From positions 2,415,501 to 2,479,500 of the forward strand of contig NZ_JAHBYN010000001.1 in assembly GCF_019635935.1 (NCBI RefSeq): 64,000 bases of DNA, written 5' to 3'. A program made the position numbers and the translations under genes. The notes under the pieces were generated by a model that was not told the origin of the DNA, made no database searches, and saw only the letters and a program-made list of their open reading frames with translations. Source of the stretch: Parvibaculum sp. Its GTDB lineage: Bacteria > Pseudomonadota > Alphaproteobacteria > Parvibaculales > Parvibaculaceae. Below, piece by piece: positions 27,404 to 36,092 of this stretch. Each line of letters opens with the position of its first letter. Within the stretch, counting starts at the first letter, position 1.

Positions 27404-28828
27404 ATGGCCAAGCGGATCAAGGCAGACATCTGCGTCATCGGTGCGGGATCGGGCGGCCTGTCGGTCGCGGCCGGCGCGGCGCAAATGGGCGCAACGACCG
27501 TGCTGATCGAACGCGGCGATATGGGCGGCGATTGCCTCAACACGGGCTGCGTGCCGTCGAAGGCGCTGCTCGCCGCCGCCAAACAGGCCTACCGCATGAC
27601 CGCCGGCGCGCCTTTCGGCATCGCGCCCGCCAAACCGAAAATCGACTTCGCTGCTGTCCATGCCCATGTCCACGGCGTCATCGCCGCCATCGCGCCCAAC
27701 GATTCCGTCGCCCGCTTCGAGGCGCTCGGCGTCAACGTCATCAAGGAACATGCCCGCTTCAAGGACGGCCGCACGGTGATCGCCGGCAACAATGAAATCA
27801 CCGCCCGCCGCTTTGTCGTCGCCACAGGCTCGCGTGCCGCGGTCCCGCCGATCCCCGGTCTCGACAAGCTGCCCTTCTTCACCAACGAAAACATTTTCGA
27901 AAACACCGAATGCCCGGCGCATCTGATCGTCGTCGGCGGCGGCCCCATCGGCATGGAAATGGCGCAGGCCCATCGCCGCCTCGGCGCCAAGGTGACGGTG
28001 CTCGAAGCCGCGCGCGTTTTCGGCCGCGACGATCCGGAACTTTCCGCGATCGCCGTCGATCGTCTGCGCCGCGACGGCGTCGAGATTGTCGAAGGCGCGA
28101 AGGTCGCAAGCGTCGCCGGAGAGGCCGGAAGCGTCGTTGCGACGATCGAAGTGAACGGCAAGACGCGCGACATCGAAGGTTCGCACCTTCTCATCGCCAC
28201 CGGCCGCCGTCCCAACGTCGAAGGCCTCGACCTCGAAAAGGCCGGCATCGACTATTCGCCGAAAGGCCTCATCGTCGACGAGCGCTTGCGCACCACCAAC
28301 AAGCGCGTCTTCGGCATCGGCGATGTCGCGGGCGGCCTGCAATTCACCCATGTCGCCGGCTATCATGCCGGCATCGTCATCCGCAACGCGCTCTTCCGCG
28401 TGCCGGCAAAGGCCGACCACACCTCGATCCCCTGGGTCACCTACACCGATCCCGAGCTTGCCCATGTCGGCGAGACCGAAGCCGAGGCGCGCGAACGCCA
28501 CATGAAGATCAACGTGCTGCGCTGGCACTTCGCCGAGAACGATCGCGCCCAGGCCGAACGCGAAACGGAAGGCGTCATCAAGGTCATCACCGACAGCCAT
28601 GCCCGCGTTCTCGGCGCCACCATCGTCGGCGCGCATGCGGGCGAGTTGATCCTGCCCTGGGTGCTGGCAAAGACCCACGCCCTCAAACTCAGCGCGATGG
28701 CGGGCGTCGTCGCGCCTTATCCGACCTTCTCCGAAGTCGGTAAGCGCGTCGCCGGCTCCTACTACACGCCGACGCTTTTCAGCCCCAAAACGCGAATGCT
28801 GGTGCGTTTTCTCGGTCTGTTCGGTTAA
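27404..28828 (+). CDS. FAD-dependent pyridine nucleotide-disulfide oxidoreductase, TVP38-associated
   Basis: A 474-aa class I flavoprotein reductase. It has FAD binding VIGAGSGGLSVAAGAAQMG, the redox-active disulfide GGDCLNTGCVPSKAL, NAD(P) binding VVGGGPIGMEMAQAHRRLG, the second FAD motif RVFGIGDVAG and a dimerisation domain. In dihydrolipoamide dehydrogenase and glutathione reductase the partner subunit supplies a His in HPTxSE. Here the segment reads YPTFSE, so the catalytic His is replaced by Tyr. The ending (LFSPKTRMLVRFLGLFG) is hydrophobic and might touch the membrane. It lacks an N-terminal HMA domain, so mercuric reductase is unlikely. It is third in the DUF547–TVP38 operon; the electron acceptor is unknown. 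Confidence 0.86.
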   Translation: MAKRIKADICVIGAGSGGLSVAAGAAQMGATTVLIERGDMGGDCLNTGCVPSKALLAAAKQAYRMTAGAPFGIAPAKPKIDFAAVHAHVHGVIAAIAPNDSVARFEALGVNVIKEHARFKDGRTVIAGNNEITARRFVVATGSRAAVPPIPGLDKLPFFTNENIFENTECPAHLIVVGGGPIGMEMAQAHRRLGAKVTVLEAARVFGRDDPELSAIAVDRLRRDGVEIVEGAKVASVAGEAGSVVATIEVNGKTRDIEGSHLLIATGRRPNVEGLDLEKAGIDYSPKGLIVDERLRTTNKRVFGIGDVAGGLQFTHVAGYHAGIVIRNALFRVPAKADHTSIPWVTYTDPELAHVGETEAEARERHMKINVLRWHFAENDRAQAERETEGVIKVITDSHARVLGATIVGAHAGELILPWVLAKTHALKLSAMAGVVAPYPTFSEVGKRVAGSYYTPTLFSPKTRMLVRFLGLFG

Positions 28829-28862
28829 GCTCGCCCCGAAACCGGCAGCACGGACGGAGCCG

Positions 28863-30344
28863 ATGAGAGCGACGGCGGAACGGACAGGCATCGCGGAAGG
28901 CAGGCTTGCGCGTCTCATGCGTCCGCTGCGCGAAAGCCTGTCGCGCCGCTTGCTGGTGCTGACGCTGCTTTTCGTGATGCTGGCCGAAGTGCTGATCTTC
29001 GTTCCCTCCATCGCCAATTTCCGTCTCAACTGGCTCGATCAGCGTCTTGCCGCCGCGCAGATCGCCTCGCTGGCGCTCGAAGCCCGCCCCGACAACATGG
29101 TCTCGCCGGCGCTGCGCGAGGAACTGCTGAAGAACGCGCAGGTTTACGCCGTCGCGCTTCACCGCGACGACGCGCGACGCCTCGTGCTCAGCGAGGACAT
29201 GCCGCCGATGGTCGACACGAGCTTCGACCTGCGCGACGCCATGGCCATATTCCAGATCATGGACGCCTTCGAAACGCTCTTCGCCGGCGACGGCCGCGTG
29301 GTTCTCGTCACCGGCAATCCGCGCTTTGCGGCGGGCGAATCGATCGAGATCGTCTTCGACGAAACGCCGCTGCGCCACGCGATGCTGCGCTACGGCAAGA
29401 ACATCTTCCTGCTCTCGCTGGTCATCTCCATCATCACCGCCAGCCTCGTCTTCACGGCGCTTCATTTCGTCCTTGTGCGCCCGATGCGCCGCATCACCGA
29501 AAACATGGTGGCCTTCCGCAACGATCCGGAAGACGCGCGCCGCGTCATCGCGCCGTCCGGCCGCGCCGACGAAATCGGTATCGCCGAGCGCGAGCTCTCG
29601 CTGATGCAGAAGGAAATCCGCGCCACCTTGAGCCAGAAGGCGCATCTCGCCGCGCTCGGCGCCGCCGTCAGCAAGATCAGCCACGACCTGCGCAACATCC
29701 TCGCCAGCGCCCAGTTGATTTCCGACCGCATCGGCGCCATCGACGACCCGACCGTCCAGCATCTGGCGCCTCGCCTCTTCGCCGCCATCGGCCGCGCCAT
29801 CGACCTCTGCGCCGACACGTTGAAATTCGGCCGCGCCGAGGAAGCGCCGCCGCGCCGCAAGCGTTTTCCGCTCGCCGCCTTTGTCGACGAAGTCGTCGAA
29901 GCCGCATGGCCCGAAAGCGAGCGCATCGGCTGGCACAACGATGTCGCGCCGGACATCGAAATCGAGGCCGATCCCGACCAGCTCTTCCGCATCCTGTTGA
30001 ACCTTGCGCGCAATGCGGCGCAGGCGCTGGCCGAAAGCGCGGCAGGCGGCGAAATCCGCATTGCGGCCCGTCGCGACGGCGGCCATGTGTATCTCGATAT
30101 CGCCGACACCGGCCCCGGCCTGCCGGAAAAAGCGCGCGCACATCTGTTCGAGCCGTTCACCGGCGGTGTGCGCGCGGGCGGCGCCGGTCTCGGCCTCGCC
30201 ATTGTCGACGAACTCGTTCGCGCCCATGGCGGCCATATCGAGCTTGTCGGCAGCGGCCCCACGGGCACGCATTTCCGCATCTGCATTCCCGACACAGGCG
30301 GCGCATTGACGGCCTGCGCCGAACAAGACGGCGCGCCCGCGTGA
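28863..30344 (+). CDS. Membrane sensor histidine kinase (orphan)
   Basis: A 493-aa two-component sensor. Domain order: membrane helix (about residues 30-50), periplasmic sensing region, second membrane helix (about 178-200), HAMP linker (VRPMRRITENMVAF), dimerisation helix with phospho-His in KISHDLRNILA, and ATPase domain with N box LLNLARNAAQA, G1 DTGPGLP and G2 GGAGLGLAIV. No response-regulator gene lies within several kilobases. It follows the flavoprotein gene closely and overlaps the glucokinase start, so it is probably co-transcribed with both. Confidence 0.88.
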   Translation: MRATAERTGIAEGRLARLMRPLRESLSRRLLVLTLLFVMLAEVLIFVPSIANFRLNWLDQRLAAAQIASLALEARPDNMVSPALREELLKNAQVYAVALHRDDARRLVLSEDMPPMVDTSFDLRDAMAIFQIMDAFETLFAGDGRVVLVTGNPRFAAGESIEIVFDETPLRHAMLRYGKNIFLLSLVISIITASLVFTALHFVLVRPMRRITENMVAFRNDPEDARRVIAPSGRADEIGIAERELSLMQKEIRATLSQKAHLAALGAAVSKISHDLRNILASAQLISDRIGAIDDPTVQHLAPRLFAAIGRAIDLCADTLKFGRAEEAPPRRKRFPLAAFVDEVVEAAWPESERIGWHNDVAPDIEIEADPDQLFRILLNLARNAAQALAESAAGGEIRIAARRDGGHVYLDIADTGPGLPEKARAHLFEPFTGGVRAGGAGLGLAIVDELVRAHGGHIELVGSGPTGTHFRICIPDTGGALTACAEQDGAPA

Positions 30345-31339
30345 GCACTGAAAAATTTCTTGTCGCCGATATCGGCGGCACCAATGTGCGCTTTGCGCTT
30401 GCAAGCCTTCGCCAGGGCGAATTGATGCTGGGGCCGACGGTATCGCTGCGCACCGCCGCATATCGGCGTCTCGACGACGCGCTCGAGGCTGTCCTCGATG
30501 CGGAGGGCCGTCCGCCGCTTGCCGCCGCCGCCATTTGCGCGGCCGGTCCCGTCCGGGCGGCGGATGAAGGCGGCGTGCGGATCGCCCTCACCAACTGCCC
30601 CTGGGATGTGACGGAAGCCGCCATCGCCCGCGTCACCGGCGTCGCGGCGCCGCGTCTGATGAACGATTTCGCGGCGCTGGCGCTCGCAATCCCGGCGCTG
30701 ACGCCGGCCGACATTCGGCGGCTCGGCGCACCCGGCACACCCGTTCCCGGCGCACCCGCCATCGTCATCGGCGCCGGCACAGGCCTCGGCGTTTCGGCGC
30801 TGCTGCCCGACGGCGCCCGGGCGCATGTCGTGGCGGGCGAGGGCGGCCATGTCGATCTGGCGCCGCAGGGCCCGCGCGAAATGGCGGTGCTGTCGCATCT
30901 GCAGGCGCAGTTCGGTCACGTCTCGGCCGAGCGTGTGCTGTCGGGCCCCGGCCTTGCGACGCTTCATGCGGCGCTTGTTGCGATCGACGGTGCCGCGCCC
31001 GCGCCGCTGACACCGGAAGAAGTCGCCATCCGAGCGCACGGCGGCCAGTGTCCGCAATCGCGCGAAGCGGTGGCGCTCTTTTGCGGCTGGCTCGGCGCGG
31101 TCGCGGGCGACGCCGCGCTGACGCTCGGCGCGCGCGGCGGTGTTTATATCGCGGGTGGCATCGTGCCGGGCTGGGTCGCGGCCATGCCCGGCCTTTTCGA
31201 CGAAAACCTGTTCCGTGCCCGCTTCGAGGCGAAAGGCCGCCTCGAATTCTGGATGAAAGACATTCCGTCTTTCGTCGTCACCCGCGCCGATGCGGCATTG
31301 CTCGGTCTCGCGCGCGCGGTCCGCGCGGACATCGTCTAG
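30341..31339 (+). CDS. glk: Glucokinase
   Basis: A 332-aa ATP-dependent glucose kinase of the Glk (non-ROK) family. The phosphate-1 motif is VADIGGTNVRFAL, the catalytic Asp is in LMNDFAALA, the adenosine-region loop is VIGAGTGLGVSAL, and AGEGGHVDLAP is the Glk signature. GTG 30341 overlaps the stop of the histidine kinase (GTGA), showing translational coupling. The ROK zinc motif is absent. It feeds pgi, encoded at 15073-16401. Its last 4 bases overlap the 3' end of the converging ggt gene. Confidence 0.92.
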   Translation: MSTEKFLVADIGGTNVRFALASLRQGELMLGPTVSLRTAAYRRLDDALEAVLDAEGRPPLAAAAICAAGPVRAADEGGVRIALTNCPWDVTEAAIARVTGVAAPRLMNDFAALALAIPALTPADIRRLGAPGTPVPGAPAIVIGAGTGLGVSALLPDGARAHVVAGEGGHVDLAPQGPREMAVLSHLQAQFGHVSAERVLSGPGLATLHAALVAIDGAAPAPLTPEEVAIRAHGGQCPQSREAVALFCGWLGAVAGDAALTLGARGGVYIAGGIVPGWVAAMPGLFDENLFRARFEAKGRLEFWMKDIPSFVVTRADAALLGLARAVRADIV

Positions 31340-33066
31340 CGTTCGCCGCCGACGACATTCCCGTCGCGGCGCGGATCGGCGGCGCCGTCGAGCCCCTGCG
31401 GCGTCGCGGCGATGCCGTGCAAACCGCTCGTCAGCACGCGCAGTTCGACGGTATGGCCGAGTTCGGCCAGCACCGGGATCATTTCTTCCAGCACCGTTCC
31501 CTGTTCGATTTCGAGCGCCCCGTTGCGGTCGAGGAAATGCGGCAGCGACACCGCCTCCTCCATCTCCATCTCCCAGTCGATCAGCGCGATCAGCGCCTGC
31601 GCCACATAGCCGATGATGCGCGGGCCGCCCGGCGAGCCGATCGCCATGCGGAAATTGCCGTCCGCGTCGAACGCGATGACGGGCGTCATCGACGAGCGCG
31701 GTCGTTTGCCGGGCGCCACCGCATTGGCGACCGAGCGCCCGTCTTCCTCCGGCGCGAAGGAAAAATCCGTGAGCTGATTGTTGAGCATCATGCCACCGGC
31801 CATCAGATGCGCCCCGAAAGGCCCCTCGACCGACGACGTCATCGACACCACATTGCCGTCGGCGTCGACGATGCTGAAATGCGTCGTCGAGGCGCGCTCC
31901 GGCGAGACCGCCGCGCCCCAGCGCGCATCGTCGCTCGAAAACCGGCCGGGGGCGGCCTTGCCCATCGTACGGCTGGCATCGATCGTGTCGGCGCGGGCCT
32001 TGAGATAGGTCCGGTCGAGCATCGCGCCCATCGGCACATCGACGAAATCCGGATCGCCGATATAGAAGTCGCGGTCGGCATAGGCGAGCTTCTCGGCCTC
32101 GGCGATGAAATGCACCGACGTCACCGTCATCGGCCCCATGCCCGCCAGATCGTAATTTTCGAGAATGCCGAGGATCTGCAAGAGCGTCAGTCCGCCCGAT
32201 GTCGGCGGCGGCATCGAACAGATGCGGTATTCGCGATAGGGCGCGCAAACCGGTTCGCGCTTGACGGCCTCATAGGCGGCAAAATCCTCCAGCGACAGCG
32301 TGCCCGGCCTGGACGGCGCGTTCTGCACGGCATCGACGATGGCCTCCGCCACTTCGCCTTCGTAGAAACCGCGCCAGCCCTTCTCGGCAATTGTTTTCAG
32401 CGTCGCCGCATAGGCCGGATTTTTCAGGGTCTCGCCCTCGCCGAGCGGCTGCCGCGTCCCGTCTTCGGCGAGACGATAGAAATAATCCTGCGCCACCGGC
32501 ATCTGCTTGAGCACCGGGTCGCGCGCAATCGCCTGTGCGAGCTTCGGCGGCACGGCAAAGCCATCTTCCGCGAGCCGGATCGCCGGTTCGAACAACCGCG
32601 CCCAGTCGAGGACCCCATGCGCGCGATGTGCGTCCCACATCATCTTGACGACGCCGGGCGTGCCCACCGAACGCCCGCTCACCATCGCCGGCAGAAAATC
32701 CATCGGCTTGCCGTCGTCGCCGAGAAAAAGGTCGGGCGTCGCGCCCATCGGCGCCGTCTCGCGCCCGTCCCACGCATCGAGCGTCTGGCTGCGGTGCGCG
32801 TAATGCAGCATGAAGGCGCCGCCTGCGAGCCCGGAGGATTCCGGTTCCACCAGCGACAGCACCGCCTGCACCGCAATCGCCGCATCGACGGCGCTGCCGC
32901 CGGCGCGCAAGATCTCGGCGCCCGCCTCGCTCGCATAGGGGCTGGCGCTCGCCACCATGAAGGCCTGCGGCCCCGTCCGGCCGACAAGCGCAATCGCGAG
33001 CACGGCAACGAGAAGCAACAGCGCGGCGCCCGCCGACAATGCCGGTGCGATGCGGGTGAGTTTCAT
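31336..33066 (-). CDS. ggt: Gamma-glutamyltransferase
   Basis: A 576-aa N-terminal-nucleophile hydrolase that splits glutathione and other gamma-glutamyl compounds. An N-terminal membrane/signal segment (ALSAGAALLLLVAVLAIALVG) directs it out of the cytoplasm. The precursor should cleave itself before the Thr of STTHFSIVDADGNVVSMTSS into large and small chains. GLAGGAFMLHY, PPPTSGGLTLLQILGIL and GSPGGPRII are other family signatures. The ATG at 33066 is chosen because it starts the signal sequence. It is divergent from the P1-family peptidase. Confidence 0.93.
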   Translation of the reverse strand: MKLTRIAPALSAGAALLLLVAVLAIALVGRTGPQAFMVASASPYASEAGAEILRAGGSAVDAAIAVQAVLSLVEPESSGLAGGAFMLHYAHRSQTLDAWDGRETAPMGATPDLFLGDDGKPMDFLPAMVSGRSVGTPGVVKMMWDAHRAHGVLDWARLFEPAIRLAEDGFAVPPKLAQAIARDPVLKQMPVAQDYFYRLAEDGTRQPLGEGETLKNPAYAATLKTIAEKGWRGFYEGEVAEAIVDAVQNAPSRPGTLSLEDFAAYEAVKREPVCAPYREYRICSMPPPTSGGLTLLQILGILENYDLAGMGPMTVTSVHFIAEAEKLAYADRDFYIGDPDFVDVPMGAMLDRTYLKARADTIDASRTMGKAAPGRFSSDDARWGAAVSPERASTTHFSIVDADGNVVSMTSSVEGPFGAHLMAGGMMLNNQLTDFSFAPEEDGRSVANAVAPGKRPRSSMTPVIAFDADGNFRMAIGSPGGPRIIGYVAQALIALIDWEMEMEEAVSLPHFLDRNGALEIEQGTVLEEMIPVLAELGHTVELRVLTSGLHGIAATPQGLDGAADPRRDGNVVGGER

Positions 33067-33149
33067 GCCGTCGTCCTCTCGTATCGTTTCGATGTTGGCG
33101 GATGATGCTCTAGGATGCGCGCGCCATCCTAGCCCAAGAGGCCACACAT

Positions 33150-34181
33150 ATGCACTTCGGCACGATCCGCAAAGGCCCGCGCAACCTCATCACCGATGTC
33201 GAGGGCATATCGGTCGGCAATGCGGAGGATGCGGCAGCCCGCACCGGCGTCACCGTCGTCCTGCCCGCGCCGCGCGCCAATATCGGCGGCGACATCCGCG
33301 GCGGCGGTCCGGGCACGCGCGAAACCGATCTGCTCGATCCCTCCTGCCTGGTCGATGCCGCCGATGCGGTGGTGCTGTCGGGCGGCTCGTCCTGGGGACT
33401 TGAGGCGGCATCCGGCGCCGCCGCCTGGCTCGGCGCGCGCGGTCGCGGCTACCGCGTCGGTTCGAGCCCGCTGGTCTCGCCCATCGTCCCGGCCGCGATC
33501 CTGTTCGATCTGGCAAATGGCGGCGACAAATCCTGGGGCGAACAGCCGCCCTATGCCGCGCTCGGCCGCGCCGCCTGCGAAGCCGCCGGTGCCGAATTCC
33601 GCCTCGGCAATGTGGGCGCCGGCCTCGGCGCCACGGCCGGGCAATATAAAGGCGGCCTCGGCTCGGCCTCCGCCGTCGCCGCAAACGGCTTCACGGTCGG
33701 CGCGCTGGTGGCCGCCAACCCCTTCGGTTCGGCGGTCGTGCCCGGCGCCGCGCGCTTCTGGGCGGCACCTTTTGAAATGGACGGCGAATTCGGCGGCCTC
33801 GGCTGGCCGCAAGGGCAGGGCGTCGCGGCGTTCGATCCGCTGGCGGGCTCGAAGGCCGCCCCCGAGCCCGGTGGCAACACCTCCATCGGCGTCGTCGCCA
33901 CCGATGCCGACCTGACGCCCGCCGAATGCCGCCGCCTCGCCATCATGGCGCAGGACGGCCTCGCCCGCGCCATAAGGCCGGTCCACGCGCCCGTCGATGG
34001 CGACGCGATCTTCGTGCTGGCGACCGCCCGCCTTCCGCTCGGCCCCGCGCCGCGCCACGTGGCCGTCGCCAGCCTCGGCGCCATGGCCGCCGATTGCGTC
34101 GCCCGCGCTGTCGCCCGCGCGCTCTGGGAGGCCGAAACGCTGGGCGAAACCCGCGCCTTCCGCGATATCCACGGGCTTTGA
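33150..34181 (+). CDS. P1-family N-terminal-nucleophile peptidase (DmpA/NylC-like)
   Basis: A 343-aa aminopeptidase or amidase of the DmpA / 6-aminohexanoate-oligomer hydrolase group. It opens with GPRNLITDVEGISVGNAEDA and contains VLSGGSSWGLEAASGAAAWL and GAVV-type GNVGAGLGATAGQYKGGLGSAS. The self-cleavage site is in EPGGNTSIGVVATDADL, where the residue after Asn becomes the new N-terminal nucleophile. Substrates may be D/L-peptides, beta-peptides or cyclic-amide oligomers. No signal peptide. It lies 83 bases from the divergent ggt start; both gene products are Ntn hydrolases acting on unusual peptide bonds. Confidence 0.88.
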   Translation: MHFGTIRKGPRNLITDVEGISVGNAEDAAARTGVTVVLPAPRANIGGDIRGGGPGTRETDLLDPSCLVDAADAVVLSGGSSWGLEAASGAAAWLGARGRGYRVGSSPLVSPIVPAAILFDLANGGDKSWGEQPPYAALGRAACEAAGAEFRLGNVGAGLGATAGQYKGGLGSASAVAANGFTVGALVAANPFGSAVVPGAARFWAAPFEMDGEFGGLGWPQGQGVAAFDPLAGSKAAPEPGGNTSIGVVATDADLTPAECRRLAIMAQDGLARAIRPVHAPVDGDAIFVLATARLPLGPAPRHVAVASLGAMAADCVARAVARALWEAETLGETRAFRDIHGL

Positions 34182-34273
34182 GGCAACCCTTGCCTTCGCG
34201 GGCCCGAAGCTTTAAGAGGGAGCCGCCTTCGGGGCGCCGCCTTATCCGGGCCCGCCCCCATGAAGTGCCAGGC

Positions 34274-34350
34274 GCGCCCGTAGCTCAGCTGGATAGAGCA
34301 TCAGACTACGAATCTGAGGGTCGGACGTTCGAATCGTTCCGGGCGCACCA
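34274..34350 (+). tRNA. tRNA-Arg (anticodon ACG)
   Basis: A 77-base cloverleaf. The acceptor arm GCGCCCG pairs with CGGGCGC, followed by discriminator A and an encoded CCA. The D arm is GCTC/GAGC. The anticodon stem TCAGA/TCTGA encloses the loop CTACGAA, with anticodon ACG (A34 presumably edited to inosine). The T arm GGACG/CGTTC carries TTCGAAT. Its 3' terminal 16 bases are repeated at 37245, marking it as an integration site. Confidence 0.97.
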
Positions 34351-34358
34351 CTTCACCC
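34335..34358 (+). repeat. attL-like direct repeat at the tRNA-Arg 3' end
   Basis: These 24 bases, the last 16 of tRNA-Arg plus CTTCACCC, recur identically at 37245-37268. Direct repeats of a tRNA 3' end flanking foreign-looking DNA are the usual footprint of site-specific integration. The tRNA-proximal copy keeps the tRNA intact. Confidence 0.8.
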
Positions 34359-34430
34359 TTTCATTTCTTCCTCTATTGCGGTCGGCGTCGGCAGCACGAC
34401 GAATTTCGGTCGCCGCGCGCCGTGCAGGCC

Positions 34431-35126
34431 TCAATTGTCCTTGACGAGGCGGACATGGCTGCTGTCGGTAAGGTTCTGCATGCCGGTGCCGCCGCTGCCG
34501 AATCCGACCTCCCACGCCGCGCTCATCCGCACATGCCTGGTCGACGACCAGTAGCCCGCCTGCCCCGAATTGGGGAAGGCGCCGGGATCGATCGTCGGAT
34601 AGACGTAGTCGCCTTCGCAGGTGCCCGGCAGTTCCGACACGCCGTGAAACTCCATGCTCATCGGCATCGATGCGCGCCGCTCGCCCGAGCTGCAATGAAC
34701 GAGCGACTGCAACTCGGCAAGCGTCGGCAGCCGCCACGGCCCGTTATCCGCCGCGCGCGCGACGTCCAGCGCTTCCTCGAATTTGTAGCGTTCGGGCAGC
34801 GCATCGCAGCTTGCCCCGTTCCACGTCTGTCCGGCGCTGCAGCGCATCCATGTCACATTGAGTTCCGTGTCGGTCACGGTGCCGTCGGCATTGGCGATGA
34901 AACGCCCGTCCCCGCGCTGCAGCGCATCCATGTCGCAATTCTGTCCGGTGCTGCAACGCATCCATGTCACATCGGGGATTTGCGTGTCGATCACGGTGCC
35001 GTCGGAACGGGCGACGTAGCGCCCATCGGCCAGCGCCGGTGTCGCCGCAAACGCCGCTCCGGCGAGAAACAATGCACCGGCAACCCGGCTGAGAGCGATG
35101 TGACGGAATGTCGGCTTCGGCAGCAT
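34431..35126 (-). CDS. Secreted DUF1566/Lcl-like protein with duplicated N-terminal motif
   Basis: A 231-aa exported protein. The signal peptide (LSRVAGALFLAGAAFAATPALA) is followed by two copies of a short unit, GRYVARSDGTVIDT...VTWMRCSTGQNC and GRFIANADGTVTDT...VTWMRCSAGQTW. The DUF1566 domain then contains WRLPTLAELQSLV, FPNSGQAGYWSST and HVRLVKD. DUF1566 is a C-type-lectin-like fold found in surface and secreted proteins. Cys residues are plentiful, suggesting disulfides. The ATG at 35126 follows AAGGGA. It sits just inside the attL-like repeat. Its GC content resembles the core genome more than the following cargo does. Confidence 0.8.
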   Translation of the reverse strand: MLPKPTFRHIALSRVAGALFLAGAAFAATPALADGRYVARSDGTVIDTQIPDVTWMRCSTGQNCDMDALQRGDGRFIANADGTVTDTELNVTWMRCSAGQTWNGASCDALPERYKFEEALDVARAADNGPWRLPTLAELQSLVHCSSGERRASMPMSMEFHGVSELPGTCEGDYVYPTIDPGAFPNSGQAGYWSSTRHVRMSAAWEVGFGSGGTGMQNLTDSSHVRLVKDN

Positions 35127-35297
35127 GAGCGGTTTCCCTTCTGGAAAATTCGGATGACGCGCATCGCATCTTGCGGTGGCGTATGAAAGTTCGGACGTGG
35201 CGCGGAGATGGATGGTGCGTGGACAGGCGGGCGCGCGGCACCCGTATTCCTTGATAGGGAAAGCGCGCGCGATGCACAACCCTTGAGGCCGGCCGTC

Positions 35298-35432
35298 CTA
35301 CTTCGCCAGATACCCGTTCATCAGCGTGTCGAGCACCGTCTCGGTGTAGCGCCGCCGCGTTTCGTCATCGAGCTGCTCGGAACCAAATGCGTAGATGTAC
35401 TGCGCGACTGCAAACTCGTCCTCTTTTGCCAT
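35298..35432 (-). pseudogene. First extra copy of the tetR 3' tail
   Basis: Bases 35301-35378 are nearly identical to 37269-37346, the last part of the tetR gene at 37263-37907. Read on the minus strand they give a 44-codon frame from ATG 35432 whose end reads LDDETRRRYTETVLDTLMNG and LAK, as in TetR, but whose first 20 or so residues (MAKEDEFAVAQYIYAF) are unrelated to it. It lies 28 bases behind the HEPN gene. It is best read as a tetR fragment brought in or left behind by an integration event; expression as a small protein cannot be excluded. Confidence 0.75.
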
Positions 35433-35460
35433 CTTTTCGGAGTACAGGATGTCCTCTCTG

Positions 35461-35976
35461 TTAGAGCAGCCCCGTTGTTTTCAGGCATTCATAAGCCTTC
35501 TCGCCCTCCGAAACGTGCCGATCATAGATCGGTTTCAGTTCGGCAGGGAATATCGAAGGCGCTGACTCCGCCATGTGTCGGCAGAGAAAGTTCACGGCTT
35601 CATAGGCGATATCGAGATCAGGAATTTCAGCCACGAGTTCGTCGTCAAGGTGCGCAATGAACTTATCCCGATAGAGCTTTATAGTCTTCTCGTATAGCTC
35701 CATCTCATCTGGCGACATATGGAGATGGGTCAGCAACGCTTCCTCAAATTTGGACGCGTCGTCTACAATGTTTCTCCAGTGATGTCGCGCGCTCTTGTCA
35801 GAAAAAAGCTTGCTCCATTCCATGATAGCAATGTCAATAAAGTTGCCTGCCGCCGTGACGCAGAACTGAGAACTGGATTTTTTGATCAGCGGTATGCCAA
35901 CCCGATGATAGGCAAGATTGCGGACAAAATGCCTGCACAGCAGCGCAACTCTCCGCAGACGAATGATTCGCTCCAT
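35461..35976 (-). CDS. HEPN-domain protein, AbiU2-like
   Basis: A 171-aa alpha-helical protein. The feature of note is YRDKFIAHLDD, in which R103 and H109 form the R-x5-H motif of HEPN ribonuclease domains. The helix before it (FEEALLTHLHMSPDEMELYEKTIKLY) and the helix after (PDLDIAYEAVNFLCRHM) fit the AbiU2-type HEPN layout as I remember it. HEPN proteins of this kind act in phage defence or toxin-antitoxin systems, usually cutting RNA. Base composition is clearly less GC-rich than the core genes. It is encoded inside the tRNA-Arg island, divergent from a membrane-anchored protein. No obvious nucleotidyltransferase antitoxin is adjacent. Confidence 0.65.
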   Translation of the reverse strand: MERIIRLRRVALLCRHFVRNLAYHRVGIPLIKKSSSQFCVTAAGNFIDIAIMEWSKLFSDKSARHHWRNIVDDASKFEEALLTHLHMSPDEMELYEKTIKLYRDKFIAHLDDELVAEIPDLDIAYEAVNFLCRHMAESAPSIFPAELKPIYDRHVSEGEKAYECLKTTGLL

Positions 35977-36092
35977 GTGCTTTTCCAGCCTTCGTAGTCA
36001 AATCTGACAGGCGACCGCAATTGGCATGTATCATATCCTGACATTGTTGAGTGGTTCGTGGCAAAAACGCGCCGAATCTAAAGGAGAATTCT

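Noticed and set aside
27404..28828. Mercuric reductase or dihydrolipoamide dehydrogenase
   Set aside because: There is no HMA domain, mer genes or 2-oxoacid dehydrogenase genes nearby, and the catalytic HPTxSE His is Tyr.
35208..35660. 150-codon plus-strand frame opposite the tetR tail and HEPN gene
   Set aside because: It is antisense to the HEPN gene and the duplicated tail, with no domain.
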